Origin: Ichthyophis bannanicus
Taxonomy: Eukaryota > Chordata > Amphibia > Gymnophiona > Ichthyophiidae
Assembly: GCA_033557465.1 (NCBI GenBank)
Contig: CM066043.1
Coordinates: forward strand, 79,948,662-80,012,661
DNA: 64,000 nucleotides
Direction of reading: 5' to 3'
Shown: in pieces, positions 1-12,085 of the stretch
Layout: each line of letters opens with the position of its first letter
How positions within the stretch are numbered: the stretch's first letter is position 1
Notes under the pieces: model-generated
Told to the model about the DNA's origin: nothing
Database searches by the model: none
The model's input: only the letters and a program-made list of their open reading frames with translations
Translations under genes and position numbers: made by a program

Positions 1-1814
<1,814 letters not shown>

Positions 1815-2260
1815 CTTAGTTACTCACCTGTAGGTGTTCTCCGTGGATAGGAGGAATAAGTCCTCACTTATGGGCAACGTCATTGATGGACCCCGCGCGG
1901 GAACACTCCCCAGCTTCTACTAAAAGCTTTCCTCCCCCTTTAATTACTAGCCTCCCTCATTTCCTGCCATTACTTCTCTTCATGATTATGTAACATAAGT
2001 TATTCATGTTAAGTTCTTACTGATACCATAGTTAATTGCCCATCTTGTTCGATATTGTGCTAGACTATAGCCAATGTTTCTGTCATTTTGTTCCATGTGA
2101 ATGCTACTACTTTATCCTGTTCCATGTAAACCGCTATGACACTCTGAAAGGCGGTAGAGAAACCTAGCTAAATAAATAAGGAGCATCCATTGCACATGTG
2201 CATCTGTCCTGGCACCATCTTCTCCAGTAAGATATCAAGTGACTTAACAATAAAAAATAA
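1815..2260 (-). mobile_element. Degraded DIRS terminus, split by an L2-like fragment
   Basis: At 1815-1938 the sequence aligns by eye to the left termini of the younger DIRS copies at 21990 and 38694. It shows gttactcacctgtaggtgttctcc, then taagtcctcacttatgggcaacgtcat, then cactccccagcttct. The alignment resumes at 2184-2255 (gagcatccattgcacatgtgcatc, then ggcaccatcttctcc) after an inserted L2-like 3' end. No internal complementary region follows. It is probably the left end of the same element whose gag remnant and other terminus lie at 3560-4690, but about 1.3 kb of unrelated sequence separates them. Confidence 0.7.
1939..2183 (+). mobile_element. 3' end of an L2-like LINE or its SINE
   Basis: About 245 bp inserted in the DIRS terminus. 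The last 80 bp read gttccatgtaaaccgc, then aaggcggtagagaa, then ctaaataaataag. This is the tail module shared with the SINEs at 7795-8183 and 18983-19175 and with the L2-like LINE at 31128-31899. No coding sequence remains. The exact start is uncertain, because the flanking DIRS sequence is itself degraded. Confidence 0.6.
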
Positions 2261-2308
2261 AAAAAAAATATCACTCGTTATACAGTTTCTAAAAAGTGGG
2301 GGGGTTTT

Positions 2309-2518
2309 GTACCTTTGAGTCAGTGCTGACTCCTCGCGACCCAGTTGTCTCTGGGTTTTCTTGGCGATGTAACATCAGAAGTAGATTGCCAGGCCTTTTC
2401 TTCTGAGGCAATGGAGGGTAAAGTGACTTGCTCAAGGTCACAAGGAGTGCCAGTGAGAATAAAACCCTTGATTTTCTGGGTACTAGGCAATTGCTCTAAC
2501 CACTAGGCTGCTACTCTA
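2309..2518 (-). mobile_element. tRNA-derived SINE with RTE-type body and tail
   Basis: Read on the minus strand, it opens with a tRNA-like head (agcctagtggttagagcaatt, a Pol III A-box type start). It continues through the ccttgagcaagtcactttacc motif typical of tetrapod tRNA SINEs. The body reads ggcctggcaatctacttctg and then cgccaagaaaaccca. That matches the 5' part of the RTE LINE at about 18470-18520. The 3' end, gggtcgcgaggagtcagcac and then tgactcaaaggtac, matches the RTE 3' end at 15437-15490. A second copy lies at 36837-37040. Confidence 0.8.
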
Positions 2519-3559
2519 TTCTAAATATGGATCACCCCACTCTTTAGTATCTTAGGATTGGCAGTGTTTACATGTCTCCATGATAACCTGTCTCTTCGCA
2601 CCAAAGCAGAGTTTAAAAAAAAACATGGAGGCCGCAGCTGCTCACTTTTCACTTATGCAGTGGACGCGTTAACAGTACGCTGTGATTAGAAGGTATGTTC
2701 TTTATCTAAATATAAAACTTTTGAATTGGATGGGGTTTAGTATGGACCATTGTTACACATTATCATAGTACCATATAGTAATATTCTTGGAAGAGAGTTT
2801 TGTGACTGTAAAATTGTTAAACTATATGAGAGGGTGTTTTTGAATATTCAGTCTGTCTGTTGTAGTCCCACATCACCGAAATACTGAAGTAGTCTATTGT
2901 ACCCCCACACTGCCAAATAAATTTTAAAAGTATAAGAGACTAATTCCTGACCACTAGAATTAAAAACCTAACAATTAAATTTCACTGGTTATCCTCTCTT
3001 CCAGATACAGTGGGCATTAAATCTCACACTCGTGCAACAAACAGATTAGTATGATCCCACTGGAATTTACAATTAGCCACATGTGTTTTACTTCTTCTGC
3101 CCATTCCCTTTATGATTAAAGTAGATTATTAAAAGCACACATGAAAGATAGAAAGATATTATGATTGCACATTTTGCATTTAATGTTCACTCATTTTAAT
3201 GATGTTTTTAGTGTTTATTACCCTGAGTTTTTATCCTTTTCAGTTTATGACATATAGTTGTACCTTTATTATTTTTAGCACTCATAATAATTATGACCCT
3301 TATCATGGTGGTTGGGCTCCACAATACAGGATGGCTTTCCATTCAAGTTTTAGTAATGTTTATTATTGCTTTATTTATTAAATTTGATACTTTTAAATTG
3401 AATTATTGCTTTTATATTGTTTTTTTTATTGTTTCTTATTCATCTCCTGTATAAGCCAAATCCTCAACGAAAGCAGTGCCAAAATATGGCCGTGTCGGGT
3501 TGAAAGCTACAGATTCTCCCCGTGGTAACAAATATACTACTTGATTTGCAACTCGCTCC
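2519..3559. other. AT-rich intron, nothing recognised
   Basis: No gene or named element could be supported. The part from 3430 to 3559, read on the minus strand, contains the phrase ttcaacccgacacggccat, of a kind seen in the tails of some vertebrate repeats, but I cannot assign it. The rest is AT-rich and lacks long open frames. Confidence 0.5.
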
Positions 3560-4690
3560 ATACTGGTTGTTGTTTCCTTGCAAGTGTGCGTTTTGTTTCC
3601 TAGTTGGACTCTAGAAACAGAGGGGCCAGCAAGCTGCATGGTCAACACCACCATTATGTGGGCCTCGAGGGCTCGAAGGTGTTCCGCCAAGACTGCAGTC
3701 TCCGAAGGCATCAGGGCCAGGATTACAACGTCAACCATTGGCTCTGGCACCCTTGTAGGGGAATCCACGACTGTGCGGGGCATTGGGAGATTCCCAGCAC
3801 CCCTTCGGTAACTTGGCTGATGAGACCTCTCATTGGGGTACCTTAGCGGGCTGCTCCCAGCCATGCCTCTTCAACATCACGTCAGGAAGGGCTCTGATGT
3901 TTGTGCACCTTGAGTTGATACTCAGAAGCCCTTTTTGATGCTGATGGGATAGACTAAATCTAGTTCAGCCGGTCAATGGAGATCCTCTGCTCCGTGGCAC
4001 CATGTCTCGGCTCAGAGTTAGCTCAGGTCCTTCTTAATGCCAAAGTCTCCACGGTGTCTGAAGATACTGGGGTTGATGCTGGAGTCAAAGATGCAGAATC
4101 CATCGACCCAAAAAGGGATGCCCACTACTTCTTGAGACCCTTCAGCCCCCTTCTTGTCATCTGCAAGCACAGATAACAAGAGGCAGGCTGGTGGTCAGGG
4201 CCCAGGCACCATTTGTACCAGTCTGTGACAAAGTCCAGACACACTTGGTGCACTTCTTAAACCCACTTGCTGGATTCAGGGATAAGCCCAGAAATACGGC
4301 TGTGGCAGGTCAAAATGGCTCGATGGTACCAGCTGTGGGAAAAGTTAAAATGAAGAAAGACGAAAACTAAAAAATAAATTAAGAGAGTGACGGCACCAGG
4401 ACCGGTGCTACCGACAACAGGCAGTGAAATCTGGATAGAAAAAAGCACCGCAAAGGGGTTAATTATGAAAAACGTTTTTCTGATGTTGCAGGAACATGTC
4501 CTAAGGACTCCGCAGAAAGACAACTGAAAATGATAGCACCATGGTAGACGGGAAGGCAGATACGCATGTGCGGTGGAGCCTCCCAAATGTTTCTAGCAGA
4601 AGCTGGGAAGGGTTCCTGTAGGGACTCCATCGGAGATGTCACCCATACGTGAGGGCTTAGTTCTTGCTTGTCCATGGAGAATAAATCTGC
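3560..4690 (-). pseudogene. Relict DIRS gag and terminus
   Basis: On the minus strand, gag starts near 4300 with a recognisable N-terminus containing KKCTKCVWTLSQTGTNG, a decayed version of the CxxC...TDTH...CLRCLG zinc-like motif of the gags at 45742, 36371 and 27340. Near 3640 a stretch with LRALEAHIMVVLTMQLAGPS aligns to the ALESSLAAFMEQQ...GLTGAS region of those gags. At 4530-4685 the terminal inverted repeat is still visible: cgggaaggcagatacgcatg, then gaagctgggaagggttcc, then gtcacccatacgtgagggc, then ccatggagaa. RT and recombinase are absent. This is an old, internally deleted copy. Confidence 0.7.
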
Positions 4691-4898
4691 AACAAAGTAG
4701 AATGGTTGAGAATTTGGGCAGCTAAGATTTAATGCTACAAAATGTAAGGTCAACTTCTGGTGACGTCAGAGGGGAATAGAGGAGTAAGCTTGGAGTTCTG
4801 CAAAACCCCCAGCAATTAAACAGAATAAGAGTTCTCCCTGTATGTGGGAGGACGAGAAACCTCATGCACCAACTGACATGACAAGTAAAAAGTAAACA

Positions 4899-5387
4899 GT
4901 GAATCTGACAGATTGCGCCTTTGACCGGACTGCAGGGGCTAAAAAAGTTAGTCAAGATGGCAACAAACAGCAACAGAAGAGGAGCAAACAAAAAAAAAAA
5001 AAAAAGGCAGCGGCAGAGCTTACTGAGGGAAGCTCCAACAGTGAGGAGGTAATTTGTGCAGGATTGCAGGCATCCAAATTCCGACAATGGATGGATGAAA
5101 TGAAGGTGGAGATGCAGTTGCTGCGAGGAGCTGTGGTGACTATGGAAGTAGACATGTGTTCAGAGCTAGCAGAGTTAGGGAGGCGAGTGAAGGATGTTGA
5201 ACAACAAATTGAAGAACCAGCGGGGGACTTGTAGTGCTATAGGTCAATAAGTGTCAACACTTGAGCAGATGAATGCTCTTTTGGAGGAGAAACAAGAGGA
5301 CATTGAAAATAGGGGCAGGAGAAATAACCCTGGTTTCAAGGGTTTCCGGAAGGACCAGATTATCAGGATTGTTGCAGCCTGGTGGTG
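4899..5387 (+). pseudogene. L1-2 ORF1, N-terminal half
   Basis: Encodes a lysine-rich start with a run of A (about 4989-5006), followed by a coiled-coil stretch (MKVEMQLLRGAVVTMEVD and on to LGRRVKDVEQQIEE). A stop comes at about 5232. After a frame change, the hallmark ENRGRRNNPGFKGF occurs, equivalent to the RSRRNNLR motif that opens the RNA-binding part of L1 ORF1p. The frame is cut at 5388 by the 3' end of CR1-1 and resumes at 10951. ORF1p normally forms trimers and coats the LINE RNA. This copy is dead. Confidence 0.75.
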
Positions 5388-5555
5388 CATAAGAACATAA
5401 GATATGCCATACTGGGTCAGACCAAGGTCCATCAAGCCCAGTATTCTGTTTCCAACAGTGGCCAATCTAGGTCATATGTACCTAGCAGTTTCCCCAAGGG
5501 ACACAGGTTCCACAATGCTTGTATTGGTTCAAGCATTGATATCCTGGGTCCCTTC

Positions 5556-8500
5556 TTAATAATGGTTTATGGGCCTTTCCTCCAGGAACTTGTCCAAACC
5601 TTTTTTAAACCCAGCTACACTAACAGCCTTTACTACATCCTCCGGTAACAAATTCCAGAGTTTGATTACAGGTTGAGTGAAAAAATATTTTCTTTTATTA
5701 GTCTTAAATAGTTTACCCTGTAGCTTCATTGCATGTCCCCTAGTCTTTCTATATTCTGATAAGGTAAACAATCGATCTACGCTTACCCGTTCCACTCCGT
5801 TCATTAATTTATAGACTTCTATCATATCTCCCCTCAGCCGTCTCTTTTCCAGGTTAAAGAGCCCTAACCTTTTTAGCCTTTCTTCATAGGAGTATCCTTC
5901 CATCCCCTTTACCATTTTGGTGGCTCTTCTCTGAACCTTTTCTAAAATCGCTATATCCTTTTTAAGATACGGTGACCAGAAATGCACACAATATTCAAGG
6001 TGCGGTCTCACCATGGAACGATATAGAGGCATTATAATATCTTTTGTTTTATTTTCCATTCCTTTCCTTATCATACCTAGCATTCTATTTGCTCTCTTGG
6101 CCGCTGCTGCACACTGGGCCGAGGGTTTTAACATGGTATCCACAATGACGCCTAAATCTTTTTCCTGGGTGGTGGTTCCTAATGTGGAACCTTGCATCGT
6201 GTAACCATAGTTTGGGTTGTTCTTCCCAAGGTGCATAACCTTGCACTTGTCCACATTAAATTTCATCTGCCATTTTCATGCCCAGTCTTCCAATTTATCA
6301 AGATCCTCCTGCAATTTTCCACAATCCTCTTGGGTTTTAACAACTTTAAATAGTTTTGTGTCATCTGCAAATTTGATAACCTCACTCGTTATTCCACTTT
6401 CCAGGTCATTTATGAATATGTCAAAAAGCAGCAGACCCAGCACAGATCCCTGGGGTGCACCACTATTCACCTTTCTCCAATGGGAAAATTGCCATTTAGC
6501 CCTACCCTCTGCTTTCTATCTTTTAACCAGTTCCTGATCCACAATTGTACACTGCCTCCTATCCCATGACTCTTTAGTTTTGCCGAAAGTCTCTCATGAG
6601 GGACTTTGTCAAAGGCTTTCTGAAAGTCCAGATACACAATATCAACCGACTCACCTTTGTCCACCTGATTATTCACTCCTTCAAAAAAAACATAACAGAT
6701 TAGTAAGACAAGATCTTCCTTGTCTAAAGCCATGTTGGCTGTCTCCCATTAGGTCATGACTATCTACATGCTGAGTAATTTTATTCTTTATGATGGTTTC
6801 TACCATTTTTCCCGGTACTGATGTCAGGCTCACCGGTCTGTAGTTTCCCGGATCACCCCTGGAACCCTTTTTAAAAATTGGTGTGACATTGGCGATCCTC
6901 CAATCTTCAGATATTAGAGATGATTTTAATGATAGTTCACAGATTACTAATAGCAGGTCTGCTATCTCATATTTCAGTTCTTTCAACACCCTTGGATGTA
7001 TACCATCCGGCCCAGGTGATTTGCTACTCTTCAGTTTATCTAATAGTTGTAATACATCTTCCTGATGTATTGATATTTCCTTCAATTCTTCCGCACCTTT
7101 AAATACCACTTCAGTCATGGGTAACATCCCTACATCTTCCTCAGTAAAGACCGAAGCAAAGAATTCATTCAGTCTCTCCGCTATCGCCTTATCGCCTCTT
7201 AGTGCTCCTTTAACCTCTTTATCATCTAATGGACCAACTGACTCTCTCACAGGTCTTTTGCTACGAATGTACTTGAAAAGGTCTTTACTTCGCGTTTTTG
7301 CTTCCGCAGCAAGCTTCTTCTCAAATTCTCCCTTTGCCTGCCTTATTAATGCCTTGCATTTGACTTGCCAGTGCTTGTGCTGTTTCCAGGTTTTGTCGTT
7401 TGGTTCTTTTTTCCATTTCTTGAAAGATGCTTTTTTGGCAACAGCCTCTCTGACCTCACCTTTAAACCATGCTGGCAGTTTTTTGGACTTCCTTCCACTT
7501 TTCTTAAAGCATGGAATACAGCTGGTCTGGGCTTCCAAGATAGTATTTTTCAACAACAGCCAAGCCTGATGTACGTCTTTAACCTTTACAACTGCTCCTT
7601 TTAGTTTTTTCTTAACTGTTTTCCTCATTTTATCATAGTCTCCCTTTCGAAAGCTAAAGGGAGGACTGTGGATTTCCTTACTATCCCTCCTCCACTAATT
7701 AAATCAAAGGTGATCATGCTATGATCACTATTGCCAAGTGGCCCCAACACCCTTATCTCTTGCACTAGATCTGGTGTTCCACTAAGGACTAGGTGGAGGA
7801 GTGGAGTGGAGGAGTGGCCTAGTGGTTGGGGCAAGGTACTTCGGGGATTCAAATCCCACTAGAGGACAGCAACCTTGGGCCGGAAGGACTGGGGTTTCTA
7901 GTCCCACAGGTGCTCCTTGTGGTCTTGGGCAAGCCACTTAACCCTCCATAGCCCATGTTCCCTGTAAATAGTTATCTCCAAGTTATAATATCCCTGCATG
8001 TTAAATGTATCCCCCAATTGTATTGTGACCGCTTTGATTGAAGGATAAGGTGGTATACAAAACTTTCTAAATAAATAAATAAATAAATAATGCCCTGTTC
8101 AATGTAATTTCAGTTTGTTCAATGTAAACCGCACTGATGCAGAATAGCGTGGTATATAAGAGAATGTAAATAAATAAATAAATAGGTCTAATATGGCTTC
8201 CCCTCTGGTCGGTTCATGAACCAGCTGCTCCAAGAAGCAGTCATTTATTTCATCTAGGAACTTTATCTCCCTAGCATGTCCTGACGTGACACTGACCCAG
8301 TCGATACCAGGGTAGTTGAAATCACCCATTATTATTACTGCGCTGTAACTTTTGTTAGTTCCCTTAATTTCTTTGAGCATTTCATCATTCATTTGGTCAT
8401 TCTGGCCAGGCGCTCGATAGTACACCCCCACTGCCATTGCCTTCCCCCTTTTACATGGAATTTCAATCCATATAGATTCAACAGCAGATTTTGTTTCCTG

Positions 8501-8908
8501 CAAAACTTTAATCCTTTCTGACTCAATGCCCTCTCTAACATAGAGAGCAACCCCTCCACCAATTTGATCAGTTCTATCATTACGATATAGTTTGTACCCA
8601 GGTATCACAGTGTCCCACTGGTTGTCCTCCTTCCACCATGTCTCTGATATTCCAATCATATCTAACCTTTCATTTAGTGCTATATATTCTAACTCTCCCA
8701 TCTTATTTTTTAGACTTCTAGCATTTGCATACAAGCATTTTAGAGAATGTATTTTATTCGTATTAATTTGGCTATTGTTAGACATGGGTAATTTGGGATC
8801 TTTAAGCTCTGTCTGCTCCATACTTGAGGGCATTTGGGCTACTTTACTCTTTTGTGGAACCTCTCTGCTTTTGGTAGTATCCTTCAAAGAAACATTCTTC
8901 CGAACCAT
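5556..8908 (-). pseudogene. CR1-1 ORF2 (endonuclease + reverse transcriptase)
   Basis: The CR1 ORF2 protein nicks DNA with an APE-type endonuclease and primes reverse transcription there. Endonuclease motifs are visible in the 8908-8187 part (SETWW, MGDFNYPGIDW) and, past the SINE, LGNSDHSMI at about 7735. RT follows: NVTPIFKKGSRGDPGNYRP near 6880, LDFQKAFDKVPHERL near 6625, SGAPQGSVLG near 6450 and KFADDTKLF near 6370. The catalytic FADD is intact. The C-terminal thumb and tail run to a stop at 5556. Breaks: the SINE at 7795-8183, frame changes near 7640, 6700 and 6470, and a stop near 6276. The number of breaks is small for an otherwise complete ORF, so it is a moderately young copy. Confidence 0.85.
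7795..8183 (+). mobile_element. tRNA-derived SINE with L2-type tail, in CR1-1 ORF2
   Basis: Head: gagtggcctagtggttgggg (A-box-like) and ggggattcaaatcccac (B-box-like), then cttgggcaagccacttaacc. The tail is present twice in tandem: accgctttgattg...ggtggtatac...(aaat)n at about 8027-8090, and aaaccgcactgatg...gcgtggtatataag...(aaat)n at about 8124-8183. CR1-3 gives the empty-site sequence (gacctagtccttagtggaac at about 19428), which shows that the insertion interrupts the endonuclease frame with at most a 4-bp (aggt) duplication. Confidence 0.8.
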
Positions 8909-9006
8909 CCGCTCTTGGGCGACTGTCGGCTTTCCCCTAATATCTAGTTTAAAAGCTGCTCTATCTCCTTTTTAAAGGTTAATGCCAGCAGCCTGGTTCC
9001 ATCCCG

Positions 9007-9846
9007 GTTAAGGTGAAGCCCATCCCTTCCCCAGAATGTTCCCCAGTTCCTAACAAATCCAAAACCCTAATCTCTGCACCATTGTCTCATCCACGCATTG
9101 AGACTCCGGAGCTCTGCCTGCCTTTTGGGTCCTGCGCGTGGAACAGGAAGCATTTCGGAGTACGCTACCCTGGAAGTTCTGGATTTCAACTTCCTATCTA
9201 AAAGCCTAAATTTAGCCTCCAGAACCTCCCTACCACATTTTCCTATGTCATTGGTACCGACATGTACCAAGACAGCAGACTCCTCCCCAGCACTATCTAA
9301 GACCTTATCTAGGTGGCGCGTGAGGTCCGCTACCTTCGCACCAGGCAGGCATGTTACCAGGCGATCCTCACATCCACCAGCCACCCAGCTATCTACATGC
9401 CTAATGATTGAATCACCAACTATAACGGCTGTCCTAACCCTTCCCTCATGGGCACATGGCCCTGGAGAAACTTCCTCGGTGCGAGAGGCTTTTACATCAC
9501 CTGGAGGACAGGTCCTAGTTACAGGATCACTTCCTGCCACACCAGGGTGATGCTCTCCTGTCTCATGACCTCTCTCCTCCATGGCAACAGGGATGCTGCC
9601 AGACTGGAGGTGGGACTTCAGGACTATATCCCTGTAGGTCTCGTCTATGTACCTCTCTGTCTGTCTTATGCTTTCCAAGTCTGCTACTTTAGCCTCTAGA
9701 GAACGGACTCGTTCTCTGAGAGCAAAGAGCTCCTTGCACCTAGTGCACAAGTAAGACCTCTCACCAACTGGGAGAAAATCATACATGTGACACTCAATGC
9801 AAAAGACTGGAAAGCCCCCATCCCGCTGCTGGACTGCTGTCTGCAT
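9007..9846 (-). CDS. CR1-1 ORF1, zinc/coiled-coil/SGNH esterase protein with premature stop
   Basis: A 259-residue open frame (9846-9067). The N-terminus has two Cys pairs (CIEC near residue 16, CTRC near 35) followed by a leucine-rich coiled-coil segment (ERVRSLEAKVADLES). From about residue 136 comes an SGNH/GDSL esterase domain: VIVGDSIIRHVD carries the nucleophile Ser, and LVHVGTNDIGK the GxND block. The frame stops after MRQWCRD, but the missing catalytic Asp-His pair is still readable past the stop as GRDGLHLN at about 9031-9008, so one stop codon separates the triad. Family knowledge: CR1 ORF1 esterases of this type are thought to aid membrane or RNP association. The start ATG at 9846 precedes a sensible N-terminus. 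Confidence 0.85.
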
Positions 9847-10072
9847 CTTAGTTTTAAGTTTGTGTTTAGATCTAAGTTCTTTACTTACTAAGGGTTGCTA
9901 TGGATATTTATACTAATAAAACTGTACCTAATACGTGTAATATACCTTGCTCACCTGAAGCTTAACTAATCTCAGGTCCTTAGTGTATGACTGATTTGGG
10001 TAATGAGCTTCGCCTGAGAGCACCTCCTGCCTTTTAAGATGTGTAAGTACCTATAAAGCTACGATTATCCCA

Positions 10073-10107
10073 GGGGTGGGTGGGTGGGTGTGGGGAGGGA
10101 GGGAGGG
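10073..10107 (+). repeat. G-quadruplex-prone G runs in the CR1-1 5' UTR
   Basis: The plus strand shows eight closely spaced G runs (ggggtgggtgggtgggtgtg, then gggagggagggaggg). The pattern fits the G3+N1-3 quadruplex rule several times over. It lies between CR1 ORF1 and the 113-bp tandem repeat, so it appears as C-rich sequence in the CR1 RNA and G-rich in its DNA template strand. Confidence 0.6.
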
Positions 10108-10164
10108 AAATAACACTTATTAAAAGAGGGCTGCTACACAGTACCCTGTCTTGTGCTGCTGAGG

Positions 10165-10795
10165 TAAGCTATATTCTGATTTGATTTAAATTATAGCTCT
10201 TAGCTGCTGCTAGGCTCTAACTTCTTATGAAATTTAAACTACAAGCTCTCTGCTGGGTTCTAAATTTAACCAGAAAGCTCTCTTCTGTGTTTTAAATTTA
10301 AGCTAAAAGTACTTTGCTGATGCTAGGCCCTGAGTGACTATTAAATGTAAACTACAAGCTCTCTGCTGGGTTCCAAATGTAACCAGAAAGCTCTCTTCTG
10401 TGTTTTAAATTTAAGTTAAAAGTACTTTGCTGATGCTAGGCCCTGAGTGACTATTAAATGTAAACTACAAGCTCTCTGCTGGGTTCCAAATGTAACCAGA
10501 AAGCTCTCTTCTGTGTTTTAAATTTAAGCTAAAAGTACTTTGCTGATGCTAGGCCCTGAGTGACTATTAAATGTAAACTACAAGCTCTCTGCTGGGTTCC
10601 AAATGTAACCAGAAAGCTCTCTTCTGTGTTTTAAATGTAAACTAAAAGTACTTTGCTGTTACTAGGCCCTGAGTGACTATTAAATTTAAACTACAAGCTC
10701 TCTGCTGGGTATGAAATGTAACCAGAAAGTTCTCCTCTGTGTTTTAAATTTAAACTTAAACTGCTGCTACTAGGCCCTGACTGATTTAACAAAAA
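10165..10795 (-). repeat. 113-bp tandem repeat, about 5.5 copies, CR1-1 5' region
   Basis: The marker acaagctctctgctgg starts at 10241, 10354, 10467, 10580 and 10693, giving an exact 113-bp period. A diverged partial copy precedes it. Inner copies differ by only a few bases (for example ggttccaaatgtaacc shared by three copies), while the outer copies differ more. It lies directly upstream of CR1 ORF1 on the minus strand, so it is most likely a monomer-type 5' UTR or promoter array. Confidence 0.85.
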
Positions 10796-10950
10796 ATAGT
10801 GGGTTCACAGATTAATTAGCTTTAATACAAAGAATTCCTTTTAGAAAATTACCAGAAGTATATACTCACAGTTGCAGATCTCTCTCCAGAAGTTACAGTC
10901 CCTTTTTCTAGTCCTTCAAGACTGCAGTTGGTATCTACGTTGTGGGAAAC

Positions 10951-11249
10951 GGAAGAACTACCCCCCAATAGAGATGGACAGAGCACATAGGTCACTGGGG
11001 CCCAGCAGGGCAAATTTGCTAAGAGATATTATTGTGTTTCCATAAATATGCACTAAAAGAACAGATTATGAGGACCCGTAAGCAGGGTCATATTAAATGG
11101 AACGCCCATACAACTGAAGTCTATGAGGACCTAGCCCCCACCACGCTATGCCGGATTAGGGAAATGCGTAGTATCACACAAGTGTTACGGAGAGGAATTC
11201 TAAAGTACAAATGGCTGTTCCCATTTGTCTTGGCAGTAACTAAAGATGG
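10951..11249 (+). pseudogene. L1-2 ORF1, C-terminal half
   Basis: The frame reads IEMDRAHRSLGP, then RDIIVCFHKYALKEQIMR, then VYEDLAPTTLCRIREMR, then LKYKWLFPFVLAVTKDG. These are the RRM-to-C-terminal-domain landmarks of L1 ORF1p (ERAHR, the IVxF block, YxDLxxxTLxxRR, YxWxFPF). The frame is cut at about 11247 by the palindromic insertion and resumes at 12086 with VTKEGQMVQIKTKAEAI. Confidence 0.75.
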
Positions 11250-12084
11250 TGTAGATAACAAATGGTAAAATGGTCACTTTTTCAGAGTATAAATTCGAAT
11301 GTTAGTGTTACTCTGTACTATATCAAAGAAGTGTAGAATATATCGTACTAGGACTCATGGCTATAGAGGTCTCAGAAACCATAGGCTGCCATTGTTTTTT
11401 AATCTGCAATGGACTAATGCCTAAATGCACATCAATGACCTCATTCTTAAACTGATAGCCAAAAATTATTTTTTATACAAAAATTTGTCTGCTTCAATAT
11501 GTTATTTCCATTGGCAAGCTTTATATCTATGTAATAAACCAGTGAACCAGTGCTTATCTGTATGGTAGTTTCCCGATGCTTGTTCATGCGCTATGTCACG
11601 CATTTCACCACTTTGGTTTCATCAGGGGAGTATTACGAATCTGCACTCTGGTATCACTGAGATGGTTCGAATTTGCGCTGTTGAACAGCAAGCACCAGAT
11701 AGCGCAAATTCGAACCATCTCAGTGATACCAGAGTGCAGATTCGTAATACTCCCCTGATGAAACCAAAGTGGTGAAACGCGTGACATAGCGCATGAACAA
11801 GCATCGGGAAACTACCATACAGATAAGCACTGGTTCACTGGTTTATTACATAGATATAAAGCTTGCCAATGGAAATAACATATTGAAGCAGACAAATTTT
11901 TGTATAAAAAATAATTTTTTGCTATCAGTTTAAGAATGAGGTCATTGATGTGCATTTAGGCATTAGTCCATTGCAGATTAAAAAACAATGGCAGCCTATG
12001 GTTTCTGAGACCTCTATAGCCATGAGTCCTAGTACGATATATTCTACACTTCTTTGATATAGTACAGAGTAACACTAACATTCG
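11247..12084. repeat. Insertion formed by a 385-bp-arm near-perfect palindrome
   Basis: Arms 11295-11679 and 11701-12085 are inverted repeats of equal length. By eye they differ at two positions only (near 11465/11914, gatagcc versus gatagca, and near 11602/11778, cacgcat versus cacgcgt). The spacer is 21 bp (11680-11700). The insertion is flanked by agtaactaaaga at 11235-11246 and 12085-12096, a target-site duplication, and the left copy is followed by a 48-bp non-palindromic lead. Each arm, read away from the centre, contains cccctgatgaaaccaaagtg followed by gtgaaac(g)cg. This is a hammerhead-like layout (CTGATGA, short stem, GAAA), as found in Penelope-like retroelement terminal repeats, but with one extra A. 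No protein is encoded; short mirror ORFs are artefacts of the symmetry. Confidence 0.9.
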
Positions 12085-12085
12085 A

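Larger units (their letters stand above)
5388..10950 (-). mobile_element. CR1 LINE, nearly full length (CR1-1)
   Basis: On the minus strand: 5' UTR with a 113-bp tandem repeat (about 10795-10165), ORF1 (9846-9007), ORF2 (8908-5556), short 3' UTR, and an end at 5388 reading ...atatcttatgttcttatg, the CR1 octamer-type terminus. It is split by a SINE at 7795-8183. It lies inside L1-2 ORF1. The 5' boundary near 10950 is inferred from where the L1 ORF1 frame (PPIEMDRAHRSLGP) resumes. About 5.2 kb once the SINE is removed. Confidence 0.85.

Noticed and set aside
7810..7870. A functional tRNA gene
   Set aside because: It has A- and B-box-like words, but no cloverleaf can be completed and it continues into a SINE body and A-rich tail.
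10165..10795. CRISPR-like array
   Set aside because: The units are contiguous 113-bp tandem copies without spacers, in a eukaryotic LINE.
11736..11800. A confirmed hammerhead ribozyme
   Set aside because: The CTGATGA and GAAAC words and a short stem are there, but an extra A follows CTGATGA and a convincing cleavage site with stem I could not be drawn. It is kept only as a hint.
11576..11804. Four mirror ORFs of 60 codons on both strands
   Set aside because: They are reflections of the palindrome; the same text appears on both strands, so they are not genes.
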